Under the pieces are notes generated by a model that was given only the letters and a program-made list of their open reading frames with translations, was not told the DNA's origin and ran no database searches. Made by a program: the position numbers and the translations under genes. 6,376 bases of DNA from Solirubrobacteraceae bacterium (GTDB lineage: Bacteria; Actinomycetota; Thermoleophilia; Solirubrobacterales; Solirubrobacteraceae): positions 1 to 6,376 of the forward strand of contig JADGIB010000216.1 of NCBI GenBank assembly GCA_019683665.1. Direction: 5' to 3'. This document shows positions 1 to 6,225 of this stretch, one piece after another; position 1 is the first letter of the stretch, and each line of letters opens with the position of its first letter.

Positions 1-1
1 G

Positions 2-346
2 GTGGGGCGCGCGCCGGCCGCCCCCGCCGCCCCCGGCGCGGGCCCGCCCGCGGCCCGCACCCCGGTGGCCGTCACCACCGCGACGATCTCCCCGCGCACC
101 GGGCGCCTCCTCGTCCGCGGCCGCGTCGGGCACGGCGCGCGCGGGCGGGTCGTCGTCGCCTACCGCGTCCGGCTCGGCGGGCGCACGCGCACCCGCAGCA
201 CGACCGCGCCCGTCGTCGGCGGCCGCTTCACCGCCCGGATCGCGCTGCCGCGCGCCTGGCGGTCGGCCCGCGGCCGGGTCGAGGTCCGCTACACGGGCGC
301 GGGCGGCGCCGGGACCGGCCGCGCGTCGGTCCGCGTCGGGCGCTGA
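2..346 (+). CDS. C-terminal part of a probable secreted protein with an Ig-like beta domain (5' end outside window)
   Basis: The reading frame is open from the left edge to a TGA stop. A GTG lies at position 2, but the frame starts in mid-linker, so the true start is probably upstream of the window. The first ~20 visible residues are an Ala/Pro/Gly linker. The next ~90 alternate hydrophobic and Arg/Thr/Gly-rich strands (for example VAVTTATIS, GRLLVRGRVG, GRVVVAYRVR, GRFTARIALP, GRVEVRYTG). This is the pattern of an Ig-like or carbohydrate-binding-like beta sandwich at the C-terminus of a secreted or surface protein. No catalytic motif is visible. The assignment to a domain class rests on strand pattern only. 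It converges with the minus-strand operon across a 336-bp gap holding a hairpin terminator. I do not recognise a named family, and its function is unknown. Confidence 0.6.
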   Translation: MGRAPAAPAAPGAGPPAARTPVAVTTATISPRTGRLLVRGRVGHGARGRVVVAYRVRLGGRTRTRSTTAPVVGGRFTARIALPRAWRSARGRVEVRYTGAGGAGTGRASVRVGR

Positions 347-419
347 GACCCGCCCGCCGTACCGGGCCGCGTCGCCCCGCGACAGCCGCGCCGCCGCACG
401 CGACGCACACGCAGCACGC

Positions 420-451
420 CGCGAGGCGCCACCCTCCGGCGGCGCCTCGCG
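420..451. terminator. Hairpin terminator between convergent genes
   Basis: An 11-bp perfect inverted repeat (420-430 pairing with 441-451, arm CGCGAGGCGCC) encloses a 10-nt loop. It lies ~75 bp after the stop of the left-hand plus gene and downstream of the minus operon, so it could serve both directions. Neither side has a U-tract. The plus side continues GACTCGCTTCCCCC. Actinobacterial terminators often lack a U-tract, so the call is reasonable but unproven. It would also be a natural 3' end for a minus-strand transcript covering the 480-609 element. Confidence 0.65.
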
Positions 452-479
452 ACTCGCTTCCCCCACTCCCCGATGACTC

Positions 480-609
480 GGCGTCCCGCCCGGCTCAAGG
501 CCCCCTTGCCGCGAAGTTCTCCGGTGCAAGCGCTTCGCCGGCTGACCCAGACGCCGGCCTCACGGGCTCACCTCGCGGCCTGTCGGAGCCGAGCTCTGGG
601 CGGGACGCC
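480..609 (-). ncRNA. Candidate structured RNA closed by a 12-bp helix; family not recognised
   Basis: Seen in sequence: GGCGTCCCGCCC at 480-491 is the exact reverse complement of 598-609, 106 nt away. The pairing continues inward with 492-496:586-590 across a 7-nt bulge (591-597), then 498-502:577-581 across a small internal loop. Inside are two hairpins, 511-516:533-538 and 539-542:553-556 (extendable to 537-542:553-558). This nested order is what a riboswitch-size RNA or sRNA looks like. The minus strand is preferred because a promoter-like sequence lies upstream (635-664) and a hairpin terminator downstream (420-451), giving a ~200-nt transcript. I found no conserved core of cobalamin, TPP, FMN, SAM, ydaO or SRP RNAs. 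Alternatives are a structured 3' UTR of the minus operon, a plus-strand RNA, or a small inverted-repeat element. Confidence 0.4.
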
Positions 610-634
610 ACCTCTCCTCCTCCAGGCGGGTGGT

Positions 635-664
635 GTCATATCGCACTTGGCCGGGAGCTCGCAA
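635..664 (-). promoter_or_regulatory. Possible sigma-70-type promoter facing the 480-609 element
   Basis: On the minus strand TTGCGA (664 to 659) is followed after 18 nt by TATGAC (640 to 635). This resembles -35 and -10 boxes, with four of six consensus bases in each, and lies just past the last stop codon of the minus operon (683-685). A start near 627-628 would put the structured element ~20 nt into the transcript. The -10 lacks the important final T, so this is a weak call that depends on its position. Confidence 0.3.
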
Positions 665-682
665 GCGGGAACCGATCGGACG

Positions 683-1414
683 TCAGTCCACGAACCGGCG
701 CCAGCGGGAGCGGCGGCGGTTGACGTCCAGCGGCGGGGCGGCGCGCGGGCCGTCCTCGCGCAGCGCGCGCACGTAGGCCCACACGATCGCGACCGGCACC
801 CCGAACACGAACAGCGCGGCCAGGACCCACAGCAGCCCGCGGGTCACGTAGCCGGGGCGGAACACGGTCATGCGGTCGATCGTGAGGCCGACCCGCTCGG
901 TGATCGCGTGCCAGCGCGGCTCCTCGAACGAGAACCAGACGCTCTTGTTCGTGTCCTCGCCGTCGATGACCGCCGTCGAGCGCGAGCGGGCCCGGTCGTT
1001 GGCCGCGTAGAGGCCGATGAGCGGCTCCCCGCGGCTGCGGATGCACACCTCGACCGGGATGTCGCGCAGCGGGGCCGGGATCGCCGCCTCGGCCGCCTGG
1101 CCGTCCTGGAGGCCGGGCGGGATCGTCGCGGTGTAGTCGTAGCCGCCGCCGCGGATCGTGACCCGCAGCTCCGGCGTCGGGCCGAACGGGGTCGAGACGC
1201 GGAAGCTGAAGCGCTCGGCGTGCGCCTCGGCGACGACGTCGGTGAAGCAGACCGGGTGCCCCTTCTGCAGCGGCACCGTGTCCAGCCCGGTGACCGACGC
1301 CGGCGACGGGATCGAGGCCGGCGTCGGGCGCTGCTCGGCCACGAACGGCCGCACGACGAGCAGGAACCCGAGCACGAGCACGACGGTCGCGCCGGCGATC
1401 GCCGCCCTACGCAT
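683..1414 (-). CDS. Membrane protein with two TM helices and a large extracytoplasmic domain, coupled to DUF2142
   Basis: 243 aa. TM1 is residues ~5-24, followed by an outer domain ~25-192, TM2 ~193-215 and a basic, Arg-rich cytoplasmic tail. The outer domain is strand-rich and ends in a W/F/P-rich stretch before TM2. It contains only two cysteines (C56 and C124), which could form a disulfide. The shape suggests a carbohydrate-binding-like beta sandwich, but that is inference. The ATG lies inside the end of the DUF2142 gene (8-nt overlap), with GGAG 7 nt upstream, so translation is probably coupled and the two proteins may work together. It is the last gene of the minus operon. No family is recognised with certainty; the membrane topology is the firmest part of this call. 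Confidence 0.75.
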   Translation of the reverse strand: MRRAAIAGATVVLVLGFLLVVRPFVAEQRPTPASIPSPASVTGLDTVPLQKGHPVCFTDVVAEAHAERFSFRVSTPFGPTPELRVTIRGGGYDYTATIPPGLQDGQAAEAAIPAPLRDIPVEVCIRSRGEPLIGLYAANDRARSRSTAVIDGEDTNKSVWFSFEEPRWHAITERVGLTIDRMTVFRPGYVTRGLLWVLAALFVFGVPVAIVWAYVRALREDGPRAAPPLDVNRRRSRWRRFVD

Positions 1415-2852
1415 AGAACCGCTCCACGACGAGGCCGAAGGCCGACAGCTGCAGGAGGACGAGCGCGCCGAGCAGGCCGCCCGACGCCAGCGCGCGCACC
1501 CGGCCCGGGAACGCGGCGACCGCGGCCGCGACCCCGATCCCGTACAGGGGGATGAGCATGAGCAGGTAGCGGCCGGTGATGACCGGGTCGGCCGGGTTGA
1601 CGAGCAGCGACCGGAACGCCGCCGCGTGCAGGGCCAGGACCGAGAGGACGAACGCGACGAGCAGCACGGCGACGACGTCGCGCCGCGCCCACAGCGCCCG
1701 CCGGTGGCGCCAGGCCGACACGGCCAGCAGCGCCAGGCCCGCGAACACGGCGACGCGGATCGCGCGCAGGAGGTCGGGCGGGAAGTCGACCTCGAACTGC
1801 ACGAACGTGCCGAAGAAGCGGTTGAGGTAGACGTTCTCGACGTCCCAGCTGACGCCGATCGGGTCGGTCATCCCCGGCAGCGGCGGCAGGTAGAACTGCC
1901 ACAGGTACGACCAGAAGCCGGCCAGCTCGCCGAAGTCGAACCGGGTCGCGTAGGCGGCGAACGCGACGAGCACGACGAGCGCGCCGACCGCCCACGGCAC
2001 GACCGCCGGGACGCGCCCGAGCACGCCGGGCCGCGGCGCGCCGCGCGCCCGCCACCAGCCCAGGCCGACCGCGAACAGCGCCGGCGCGACCAGGCCCAGC
2101 CCGCGCCCCTGCGTCAGGCACGCCGCCGCCACGACCGCGAGCAGGCCCGCGACCCGCCGCCACGACGGGCCGCGCCTGACGACGAGCGTCATGAGGTACA
2201 GCGCCGCCGACGCGAGCGTGAGCAGGAGCACGTCCGGGGTCACGCGCGTGGCCACGTCGAGCAGGACCGGGTGCAGGGCGACCGCCGCCGCGGCGAGCGT
2301 CTGCAGCTCGCGCCGGCGGCCGAACAGCTCGCCGGCCAGCAGCCACGTCAGCGCGACCGCGACGAGCAGCAGCGCGACGTTGTAGACGCGCAGCGCGTAC
2401 AGGCGGTCGAAGAACGTGCCGCCCGCGATCTCGTAGGGGACGACCGCGGTCAGGTAGTAGAGCGGCGGGTTGTCGACGACCCGCGAGCCGGCCCCGTCGG
2501 TGCGGTGGTCGGGCGTGAGCTTCGCGTTCTCGCGCGCCCAGATGCGCTCGTCCTCGTGCGTCCACAGCGGCCGCGCCGCCCGGTTGCCGCGCAGCGGCTC
2601 CAGCCCCGCCCACGTCCACGCGACCCGCTGCTCGGTCGACACCGACGGCGGGTAGGCCGGCTCGAGGTAGCCGAGGTCCGGGTTGCGCCACGGCATGACG
2701 TGCGCGTCGGCCAGCTTCTGGACGTAGCTGAAGTGGGCGCTCTCGTCGGCGCCCTGCAGGGCCGGCACCGCGAACGCCCACGCCAGGCCCTCGACGAGGA
2801 CCACCCCCAGGACGGCGAGCAGGGGCAGCGGGATGCGGCGGAGGCGGCGCAC
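1407..2852 (-). CDS. DUF2142 family polytopic membrane protein, putative GT-C-like glycosyltransferase
   Basis: 481 aa, a normal length for DUF2142 proteins. Hydrophobic segments run through the protein at roughly 9-31, 155-174, 185-225, 234-268, 283-300, 365-380, 392-412, 425-447 and 455-476. The first outer loop starts with PALQGADESAHFSY (30-43), the family signature. It puts an acidic pair, D36-E37, just after TM1, where GT-C enzymes such as ArnT keep their catalytic DE. NPPLYY (128-133) and TGRYLLMLIP (426-435) also fit the family. DUF2142 proteins are uncharacterised but occur in polysaccharide loci. Transfer of a sugar from a lipid carrier on the outer face is the likely role, by inference. 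The start is GTG at 2852, 21 nt after the previous stop, with no clear Shine-Dalgarno sequence; no better upstream start was found. It belongs to the minus operon and overlaps the next gene by 8 nt. Confidence 0.88.
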   Translation of the reverse strand: MRRLRRIPLPLLAVLGVVLVEGLAWAFAVPALQGADESAHFSYVQKLADAHVMPWRNPDLGYLEPAYPPSVSTEQRVAWTWAGLEPLRGNRAARPLWTHEDERIWARENAKLTPDHRTDGAGSRVVDNPPLYYLTAVVPYEIAGGTFFDRLYALRVYNVALLLVAVALTWLLAGELFGRRRELQTLAAAAVALHPVLLDVATRVTPDVLLLTLASAALYLMTLVVRRGPSWRRVAGLLAVVAAACLTQGRGLGLVAPALFAVGLGWWRARGAPRPGVLGRVPAVVPWAVGALVVLVAFAAYATRFDFGELAGFWSYLWQFYLPPLPGMTDPIGVSWDVENVYLNRFFGTFVQFEVDFPPDLLRAIRVAVFAGLALLAVSAWRHRRALWARRDVVAVLLVAFVLSVLALHAAAFRSLLVNPADPVITGRYLLMLIPLYGIGVAAAVAAFPGRVRALASGGLLGALVLLQLSAFGLVVERFYA

Positions 2853-2873
2853 CGCGGGGCTGCGGCCGGGCGG

Positions 2874-3356
2874 CTACCCGCGGTCGTCGCCGGGACCGAG
2901 CGAGCGCTGGCCGCGCCCGAGCTCGCCGGCGGTCGGGCGCCACAGGCTCGGATAGACCTCCACCACGCGGCGGCCGGTGTCGACGAGGCCGCCGAGGGCG
3001 ACGAGCACGGCACCGATCGCGCCGGCGTAGACGCCGATCTGGGCGGTCACCTCGGCGTCGACGAGGTCCGGCGGGTCGATGATGCGGCGCAGGATCAGCA
3101 CGAACAGCAGCAGCCCGAGCAGGGTGCGCGCGATGAGGATCGGCCGCGTCTGGGCCGGGATCGCCGAGGCGAGCGTGAGGATGCCGCCGACGAGGATCAC
3201 GAACCGCAGGTTCGTGAACGTCTGCCACCCGGTCGTGTGGTCGACGACGCCGGTGCTGCGCGTCACCTCGTACCAGGTCATGAACAGGGCGACGACGACG
3301 ATCAGCGCGCCGATCGCGCTCAGCGCCCGTCCGACGTTGGGCTTCAGCAGCGGCAT
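2874..3356 (-). CDS. Small four-helix membrane protein of unknown function
   Basis: 160 aa. Four hydrophobic helices are visible at about 8-28, 49-66, 72-93 and 105-125, followed by a polar, Gly/Arg-rich C-terminal tail. TM1 ends in FMTWYE and the first outer loop has GWQTF (43-47). This layout, with aromatic residues right after TM1 and a short Gly-Trp loop, occurs in small uncharacterised actinobacterial membrane proteins. The ATG start is well supported by CGGAGA at 3362-3367, about 5 nt upstream. It sits 25 nt after the GT2 stop and 21 nt before the DUF2142 start, so the three are almost certainly co-transcribed. It could be an accessory subunit for the neighbouring membrane enzyme, but nothing in the sequence proves a function. 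Confidence 0.8.
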   Translation of the reverse strand: MPLLKPNVGRALSAIGALIVVVALFMTWYEVTRSTGVVDHTTGWQTFTNLRFVILVGGILTLASAIPAQTRPILIARTLLGLLLFVLILRRIIDPPDLVDAEVTAQIGVYAGAIGAVLVALGGLVDTGRRVVEVYPSLWRPTAGELGRGQRSLGPGDDRG

Positions 3357-3381
3357 GGAAGTCTCCGAGGGTAGCGACAGG

Positions 3382-4197
3382 TCAGGGCCGGAAGACGAGC
3401 CGGTAGACGGCCTGCTCCACGGCGGGTGGAACGGGCCGAGGCCCCCAGAAGTAGCGGTATATCGCCCGCTCGACGAGCCCCGCCTCGCTGGCCCGGGCCA
3501 GCTCCCGGCGCCGCGCGTACAGCGCCGCGTGCTTGGCCCGCAGCCGCCGGTACAGGCGCCGGTACTCGCGCCGGGCCCCGAACACCATCGTGTCCCCGTG
3601 GCGGCGGTAGAGGAACGTGACCTCCTCGACCTTGGCGCCCCGCCACCCGCGCTCGATCGCGCCCAGCCAGAAGTCCCAGTCCTCGTAGCCGGTGCGGAAC
3701 GCCGGGTCGTAGCCGCCGACGTCCTCCCACAGCGCGCGGCGCGTGAGCCCGACCGCGCCGATGATGTGGCGGTACAGCAGCCGGTAGGCGTCCAGCGGCG
3801 GGAACCGCAGCTCGCCCGACCAGGCGCCGAAGAAGCGGGCGATCCCGTACGTGAAGCCGAGCCCCGGGTCGGCGTCCAGCGGCGCCCGCAGCGCCCGCAG
3901 CGCGCCCGGGACCATGACGTCGTCGGCGTCGAGCGCGATGACGAGCGGCGTGTCGGCCAGCCGGTAGCCGGTGTTGCGCGCCGCCGACAGCCCCTGGTTG
4001 TCCTGGCGGACGACCTCGACCCCGTCGGGGAGGGCGGCGAGCGCCTCGCGCGTGCCCGGGTCGGTCGACCCGTCGTCGACGACGATGACCCGCGGCGGGC
4101 CGCCCTCCTGCGCCAGCAGCGACGCGACCGCCTCGGCGACGTGGGCGCCGGCGTCGTAGCACGGGACGACCGCCGTGATGTCCTGGTTGGCGCTCAC
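3382..4197 (-). CDS. Family 2 glycosyltransferase (GT-A fold)
   Basis: 271 aa, typical of a single-domain GT2. The order of motifs is canonical: ITAVVPCYDAG at 7-17, VVDDGSTD at 39-46 (nucleotide binding), NQGLSAARNTG at 67-77, DADD at 90-93 (the metal-binding DXD), GGYDPAF at 161-167 and GYEDWDFWL at 170-178, whose E172-D173 is the likely catalytic-base region. No TM helix is seen, so it should act at the cytoplasmic face of the membrane on a nucleotide sugar. The C-terminal third is Arg/Tyr-rich and amphipathic, which could help membrane contact. The start is GTG at 4197, since the first beta strand begins six codons later. There is no Shine-Dalgarno sequence, but a -10-like TAGGGT ends 9 nt upstream, so the mRNA is probably leaderless. 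It is the first gene of the minus operon. Sugar and acceptor cannot be told. Confidence 0.93.
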   Translation of the reverse strand: MSANQDITAVVPCYDAGAHVAEAVASLLAQEGGPPRVIVVDDGSTDPGTREALAALPDGVEVVRQDNQGLSAARNTGYRLADTPLVIALDADDVMVPGALRALRAPLDADPGLGFTYGIARFFGAWSGELRFPPLDAYRLLYRHIIGAVGLTRRALWEDVGGYDPAFRTGYEDWDFWLGAIERGWRGAKVEEVTFLYRRHGDTMVFGARREYRRLYRRLRAKHAALYARRRELARASEAGLVERAIYRYFWGPRPVPPAVEQAVYRLVFRP

Positions 4198-4205
4198 GGC
4201 GGCCG

Positions 4206-4211
4206 TACCCT
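4206..4211 (+). promoter_or_regulatory. -10 box of the GT4-like gene, predicted leaderless start
   Basis: TACCCT fits TANNNT and lies 8 nt before the GTG at 4220, the spacing expected when the mRNA starts at the start codon itself. No Shine-Dalgarno sequence and no good -35 are visible. It shares five bases with the opposite-strand -10, so the two promoters probably cannot both be occupied at once. Confidence 0.5.
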
Positions 4212-4212
4212 A
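4207..4212 (-). promoter_or_regulatory. -10 box of the GT2-DUF2142 operon, predicted leaderless start
   Basis: On the minus strand TAGGGT (4212 to 4207) fits the TANNNT form of an actinobacterial -10. Nine nt separate it from the GTG start at 4197, so transcription would begin at or within a few bases of the start codon. There is no Shine-Dalgarno sequence to contradict this. No clear -35 is seen. It overlaps the plus-strand -10 of the divergent gene by five bases, inside the imperfect palindrome at 4205-4218 (core CCCTAGGG). Confidence 0.5.
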
Positions 4213-4219
4213 GGGGACC

Positions 4220-5494
4220 GTGCCATCCCGGCGGATCCTGCTCGTCGCCCAGCTTGCCCCACCGTCCCCGCTGTCGGCCGCCCGCCGGGTCGCCGGCTTC
4301 GCCAAGCACCTCGGCCGCCGCGGCCACGACGTCACCGTCCTGTGCTCGAACCTCAGCGGCAGCGGCCCGGTCGACGGCGCGCGCCGCGTCGTGCGCACCC
4401 GCGACCTCATGACGAGCCGCTTCAACTGGCGCAAGGGCCAGTTCGCGGCGCTCCAGGGCACCGCCCAGGGGTCGGCGCCGATGCCGTCCAAGCTCGAGGA
4501 GTGGGTCATCCCCGACCTGGCGATCCTCAGCTGGGTGCCGTTCGCGCTGCCGCGCGCGCTGGGCCTCCACCGCGAGCGGCCGTTCGACGTCGTCTGGACG
4601 AGCGGCCCGCCGCCGACGACGTACCTCGTCGGGCTGGCGCTCAGCCGCCTGCACGGCGTGCCGTGGGTGGCCGACCTGCGCGACGGCTGGCGCTTCGAGC
4701 GCACCCGCACCGACTTCCCGCTGGCGGCCATGCGCGCCGCCGACGCCTGGCTGGAGCGCACGCTCCTGGGCGCCGCCGACCGCCTGACGACGATCAGCCG
4801 CCCGATGGCCGAGGACGCCCGCGAGCGGCTCGGCGTGCGCGAGGCGCACACGCTCTCCAACGGCTTCGACCTCGAGGAGCTCGCGCTCGTCGCCGGCGGC
4901 GACGGGATCCCCGACGGGATCCTCACCCCCGGCCGCCACTCGCTGCTCTACACCGGGCGCATCGGCTACGTCGGCCGCTCGCCCGAGCCGATCCTGGCCG
5001 GGGTCCGCGCGCTCACGCGCCGCGACCCCGACTCTGCCGCGAAGCTCGAGGTCCTGTTCGCCGGCCCGCTGCGCGACGACGAGCGCGCCCAGATCGAGGC
5101 GCCCGACCTGGCCGGGACCGTCCGCGCGCTCGGCGCGTTCGACCGCGAGACGACGATGCGCCTCCAGCGCCGGGCCGACACGCTCCTGCTGCTGACGACC
5201 GGCATCCGCGGCGAGACCGGCCAGAAGCTCTACGAGTACCTCGCCGCCGACCGGCCGATCCTCGTCGTCGGCGACCAGACCGAGGCGGCCCGCGTCGTCA
5301 CCGACGGGCAGGCCGGGATCGCCGTCCCGCTCGACGACCCCGACGCGATCGCCGACGGCCTCGCCGACCTCGTCCACGGGCGGGTCCGCACCGCGGCCGA
5401 CGGGATCGCCCGCCGGTTCGACTACGCCGCGCTGACCGACGAGCTCGAGGCCCACCTCGAGGCGGCGATCTCCGCCACCACGACGGTGCGGTAG
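4220..5494 (+). CDS. GT-B glycosyltransferase, family 4-like
   Basis: 424 aa, the usual length for a GT4. The N-terminal Rossmann half starts RRILLVAQLAPPSPLSAARR (4-23), with the Pro/Ser-rich loop after strand 1 and then FAKHLGRRGHDVTVLC. WVADLRDGW (149-157) is typical of the GT4 subgroup used in surface polysaccharide synthesis. The C-terminal half starts near 240 (SLLYTGRIGYVG). GETGQKLYEYLAADRPILVVG (331-351) is the nucleotide-sugar donor region, with E339 in the place of the conserved EX7E-type glutamate. A Glu-rich helix closes the protein. No TM helix is seen. The GTG start is fixed by the first beta strand four codons in, and 22 bp separate it from the divergent GT2. Its last 73 bp overlap the methyltransferase gene on the other strand. 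A role in the same envelope glycan pathway as the GT2 is inferred; substrates are unknown. Confidence 0.92.
   Translation: MPSRRILLVAQLAPPSPLSAARRVAGFAKHLGRRGHDVTVLCSNLSGSGPVDGARRVVRTRDLMTSRFNWRKGQFAALQGTAQGSAPMPSKLEEWVIPDLAILSWVPFALPRALGLHRERPFDVVWTSGPPPTTYLVGLALSRLHGVPWVADLRDGWRFERTRTDFPLAAMRAADAWLERTLLGAADRLTTISRPMAEDARERLGVREAHTLSNGFDLEELALVAGGDGIPDGILTPGRHSLLYTGRIGYVGRSPEPILAGVRALTRRDPDSAAKLEVLFAGPLRDDERAQIEAPDLAGTVRALGAFDRETTMRLQRRADTLLLLTTGIRGETGQKLYEYLAADRPILVVGDQTEAARVVTDGQAGIAVPLDDPDAIADGLADLVHGRVRTAADGIARRFDYAALTDELEAHLEAAISATTTVR
4901..4924 (+). repeat. In-frame 12-bp tandem duplication in the GT4 hinge
   Basis: GACGGGATCCCC is followed directly by GACGGGATCCTC (11 of 12 identical), coding DGIP then DGIL at residues 228-235. 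It lies in the linker between the two Rossmann halves, where length change is easily tolerated. It looks like a small replication-slippage duplication and has no obvious function. Confidence 0.6.
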
Positions 5495-6225
5495 CCGGGC
5501 GCCGCGTCGCCGCCGCGCAGCCGGCGCAGCGCCCGCCGCGCCCACGGCCGCTCGTCGCGCAGGCCGCGGGCGAGCGCCCGGGCCGCCAGCCGCGACGGGA
5601 CCACCCCGGCCGGGCGCAGCTCGCGCCGCGCGAGCCGCACGTGCGCCTCCGGGCTGCCGCTCGGGAAGCTGCGCACCAGGCCCCAGGCGCGCAGCGGCAC
5701 CTCGAGGTCGGCCGGGTACGGCAGCCCGGCGCCGACGCGCTCGACGAGCCACCGCGGCGGGCGGCGCAGCGACTCCAGCAGGCGGCGGTCGGCCTCGAGC
5801 GCGGCGGGGCCGGCGGGCGAGGAGACGATCACGCGCCGCCGGGCGACGCGGCCGAGCTCGCGCAGCGCGTCGCCGCGGCGGCCCGGCGCGAGCCGGTCGA
5901 CGAGGTCGATCGCGACGACGACGTCGAACGCGCCGTCCGGGAACGGCAGGGCGCAGACGTCGGCGACGACGCGGTGCGCGCGCGTCCGCGGCGGGCGCAC
6001 CCAGGCGCCGTCGTCGTCGAAGGCGCGGTCGACGGCGGTGACGCGCCAGCGCTCGTCGAGCAGGTCGGCGATCCCCAGGCTCCCGCTGCCCGCGTCCAGC
6101 AGCGTGCCGCCCCCGAGCTCGCGCACGAGACGGAGGACCGGCTCGGCCCGCACGAGCTCGTCGAGCCGGCGGGCGCCCACGAGCCGGCGGGCGATGGTGG
6201 TGAGGTAGGTCCGCGGTGCCGGCAC
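5422..6225 (-). CDS. Class I SAM-dependent methyltransferase
   Basis: 267 aa. Motif I is LLDAGSGSLG (42-51), the SAM-binding glycine loop. The acidic end of strand 2 is VTAVDRAFD (62-70, D66). Next come VVADVCALPFPDGAFDVVVAIDLVDRL (86-112), with D89 near the adenine and the post-II FDVVVAID strand, then RRVIVSSPAG (130-139). PEAHVRLARRELRP (192-205) is the substrate-side segment seen in small-molecule and polysaccharide methyltransferases of this fold. YRTVVVAE (245-252) matches the last beta strand of the fold. The final ~15 Ser/Ala-rich residues are an extension that lies antisense to the end of the GT4 gene (73-bp overlap). The GTG start at 6225 is the furthest upstream reasonable one; there is no Shine-Dalgarno sequence and the mRNA may be leaderless. 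Its glycan-locus context suggests O- or N-methylation of a sugar, but the substrate is unknown. Confidence 0.87.
   Translation of the reverse strand: MPAPRTYLTTIARRLVGARRLDELVRAEPVLRLVRELGGGTLLDAGSGSLGIADLLDERWRVTAVDRAFDDDGAWVRPPRTRAHRVVADVCALPFPDGAFDVVVAIDLVDRLAPGRRGDALRELGRVARRRVIVSSPAGPAALEADRRLLESLRRPPRWLVERVGAGLPYPADLEVPLRAWGLVRSFPSGSPEAHVRLARRELRPAGVVPSRLAARALARGLRDERPWARRALRRLRGGDAAPGYRTVVVAEIAASRWASSSSVSAA

Larger units (their letters stand above)
347..682. other. Gene-free interval between convergent genes, lower GC than its surroundings
   Basis: No frame here has the near-total G/C third positions of the flanking genes. The first ~70 bp hold nothing recognisable. Then come a perfect hairpin (420-451), a 28-bp spacer, a highly self-complementary 130-nt block (480-609) and a possible minus-strand promoter (635-664) just beyond the end of the minus operon. 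Bases from about 470 to 690 contain noticeably more A and T than the coding DNA. In very GC-rich genomes that is common for structured RNA genes and regulatory DNA. I see no tRNA, SRP RNA or tmRNA signature. Confidence 0.7.

Noticed and set aside
480..609. Known riboswitch or housekeeping RNA (cobalamin, TPP, FMN, SAM, ydaO, SRP, tmRNA)
   Set aside because: I looked for the conserved core motifs of these families on both strands and found none. There is also no downstream gene in riboswitch position on the minus strand.
480..609. Miniature inverted-repeat transposable element
   Set aside because: The 12-bp inverted repeats would fit, but the flanking bases show no target-site duplication and the inner pairing continues as nested RNA-like helices. 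A search for other genomic copies would settle it.
495..611. 38-codon minus-strand ORF starting GTG after a GGAGGAGG-like sequence, inside the structured block
   Set aside because: About ten of its codons end in A or T, unlike every real gene here, and its start lies inside the 12-bp closing helix. Structured RNA explains the block better, though a small leader peptide cannot be fully excluded.
868..3228. 786-aa minus-strand frame across the operon
   Set aside because: It runs out of frame through two well-supported genes and translates to Arg/Pro/Ala-rich sequence without motifs.
473..3374. Very long plus-strand open frames (473-1555, 1158-3374) opposite the membrane-protein operon
   Set aside because: Arg/Ala/Gly/Asp/His-rich low-complexity translations with no domain. 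They lie antisense to genes with clear TM helices and motifs. Long open frames arise by lack of stop codons at this GC content.
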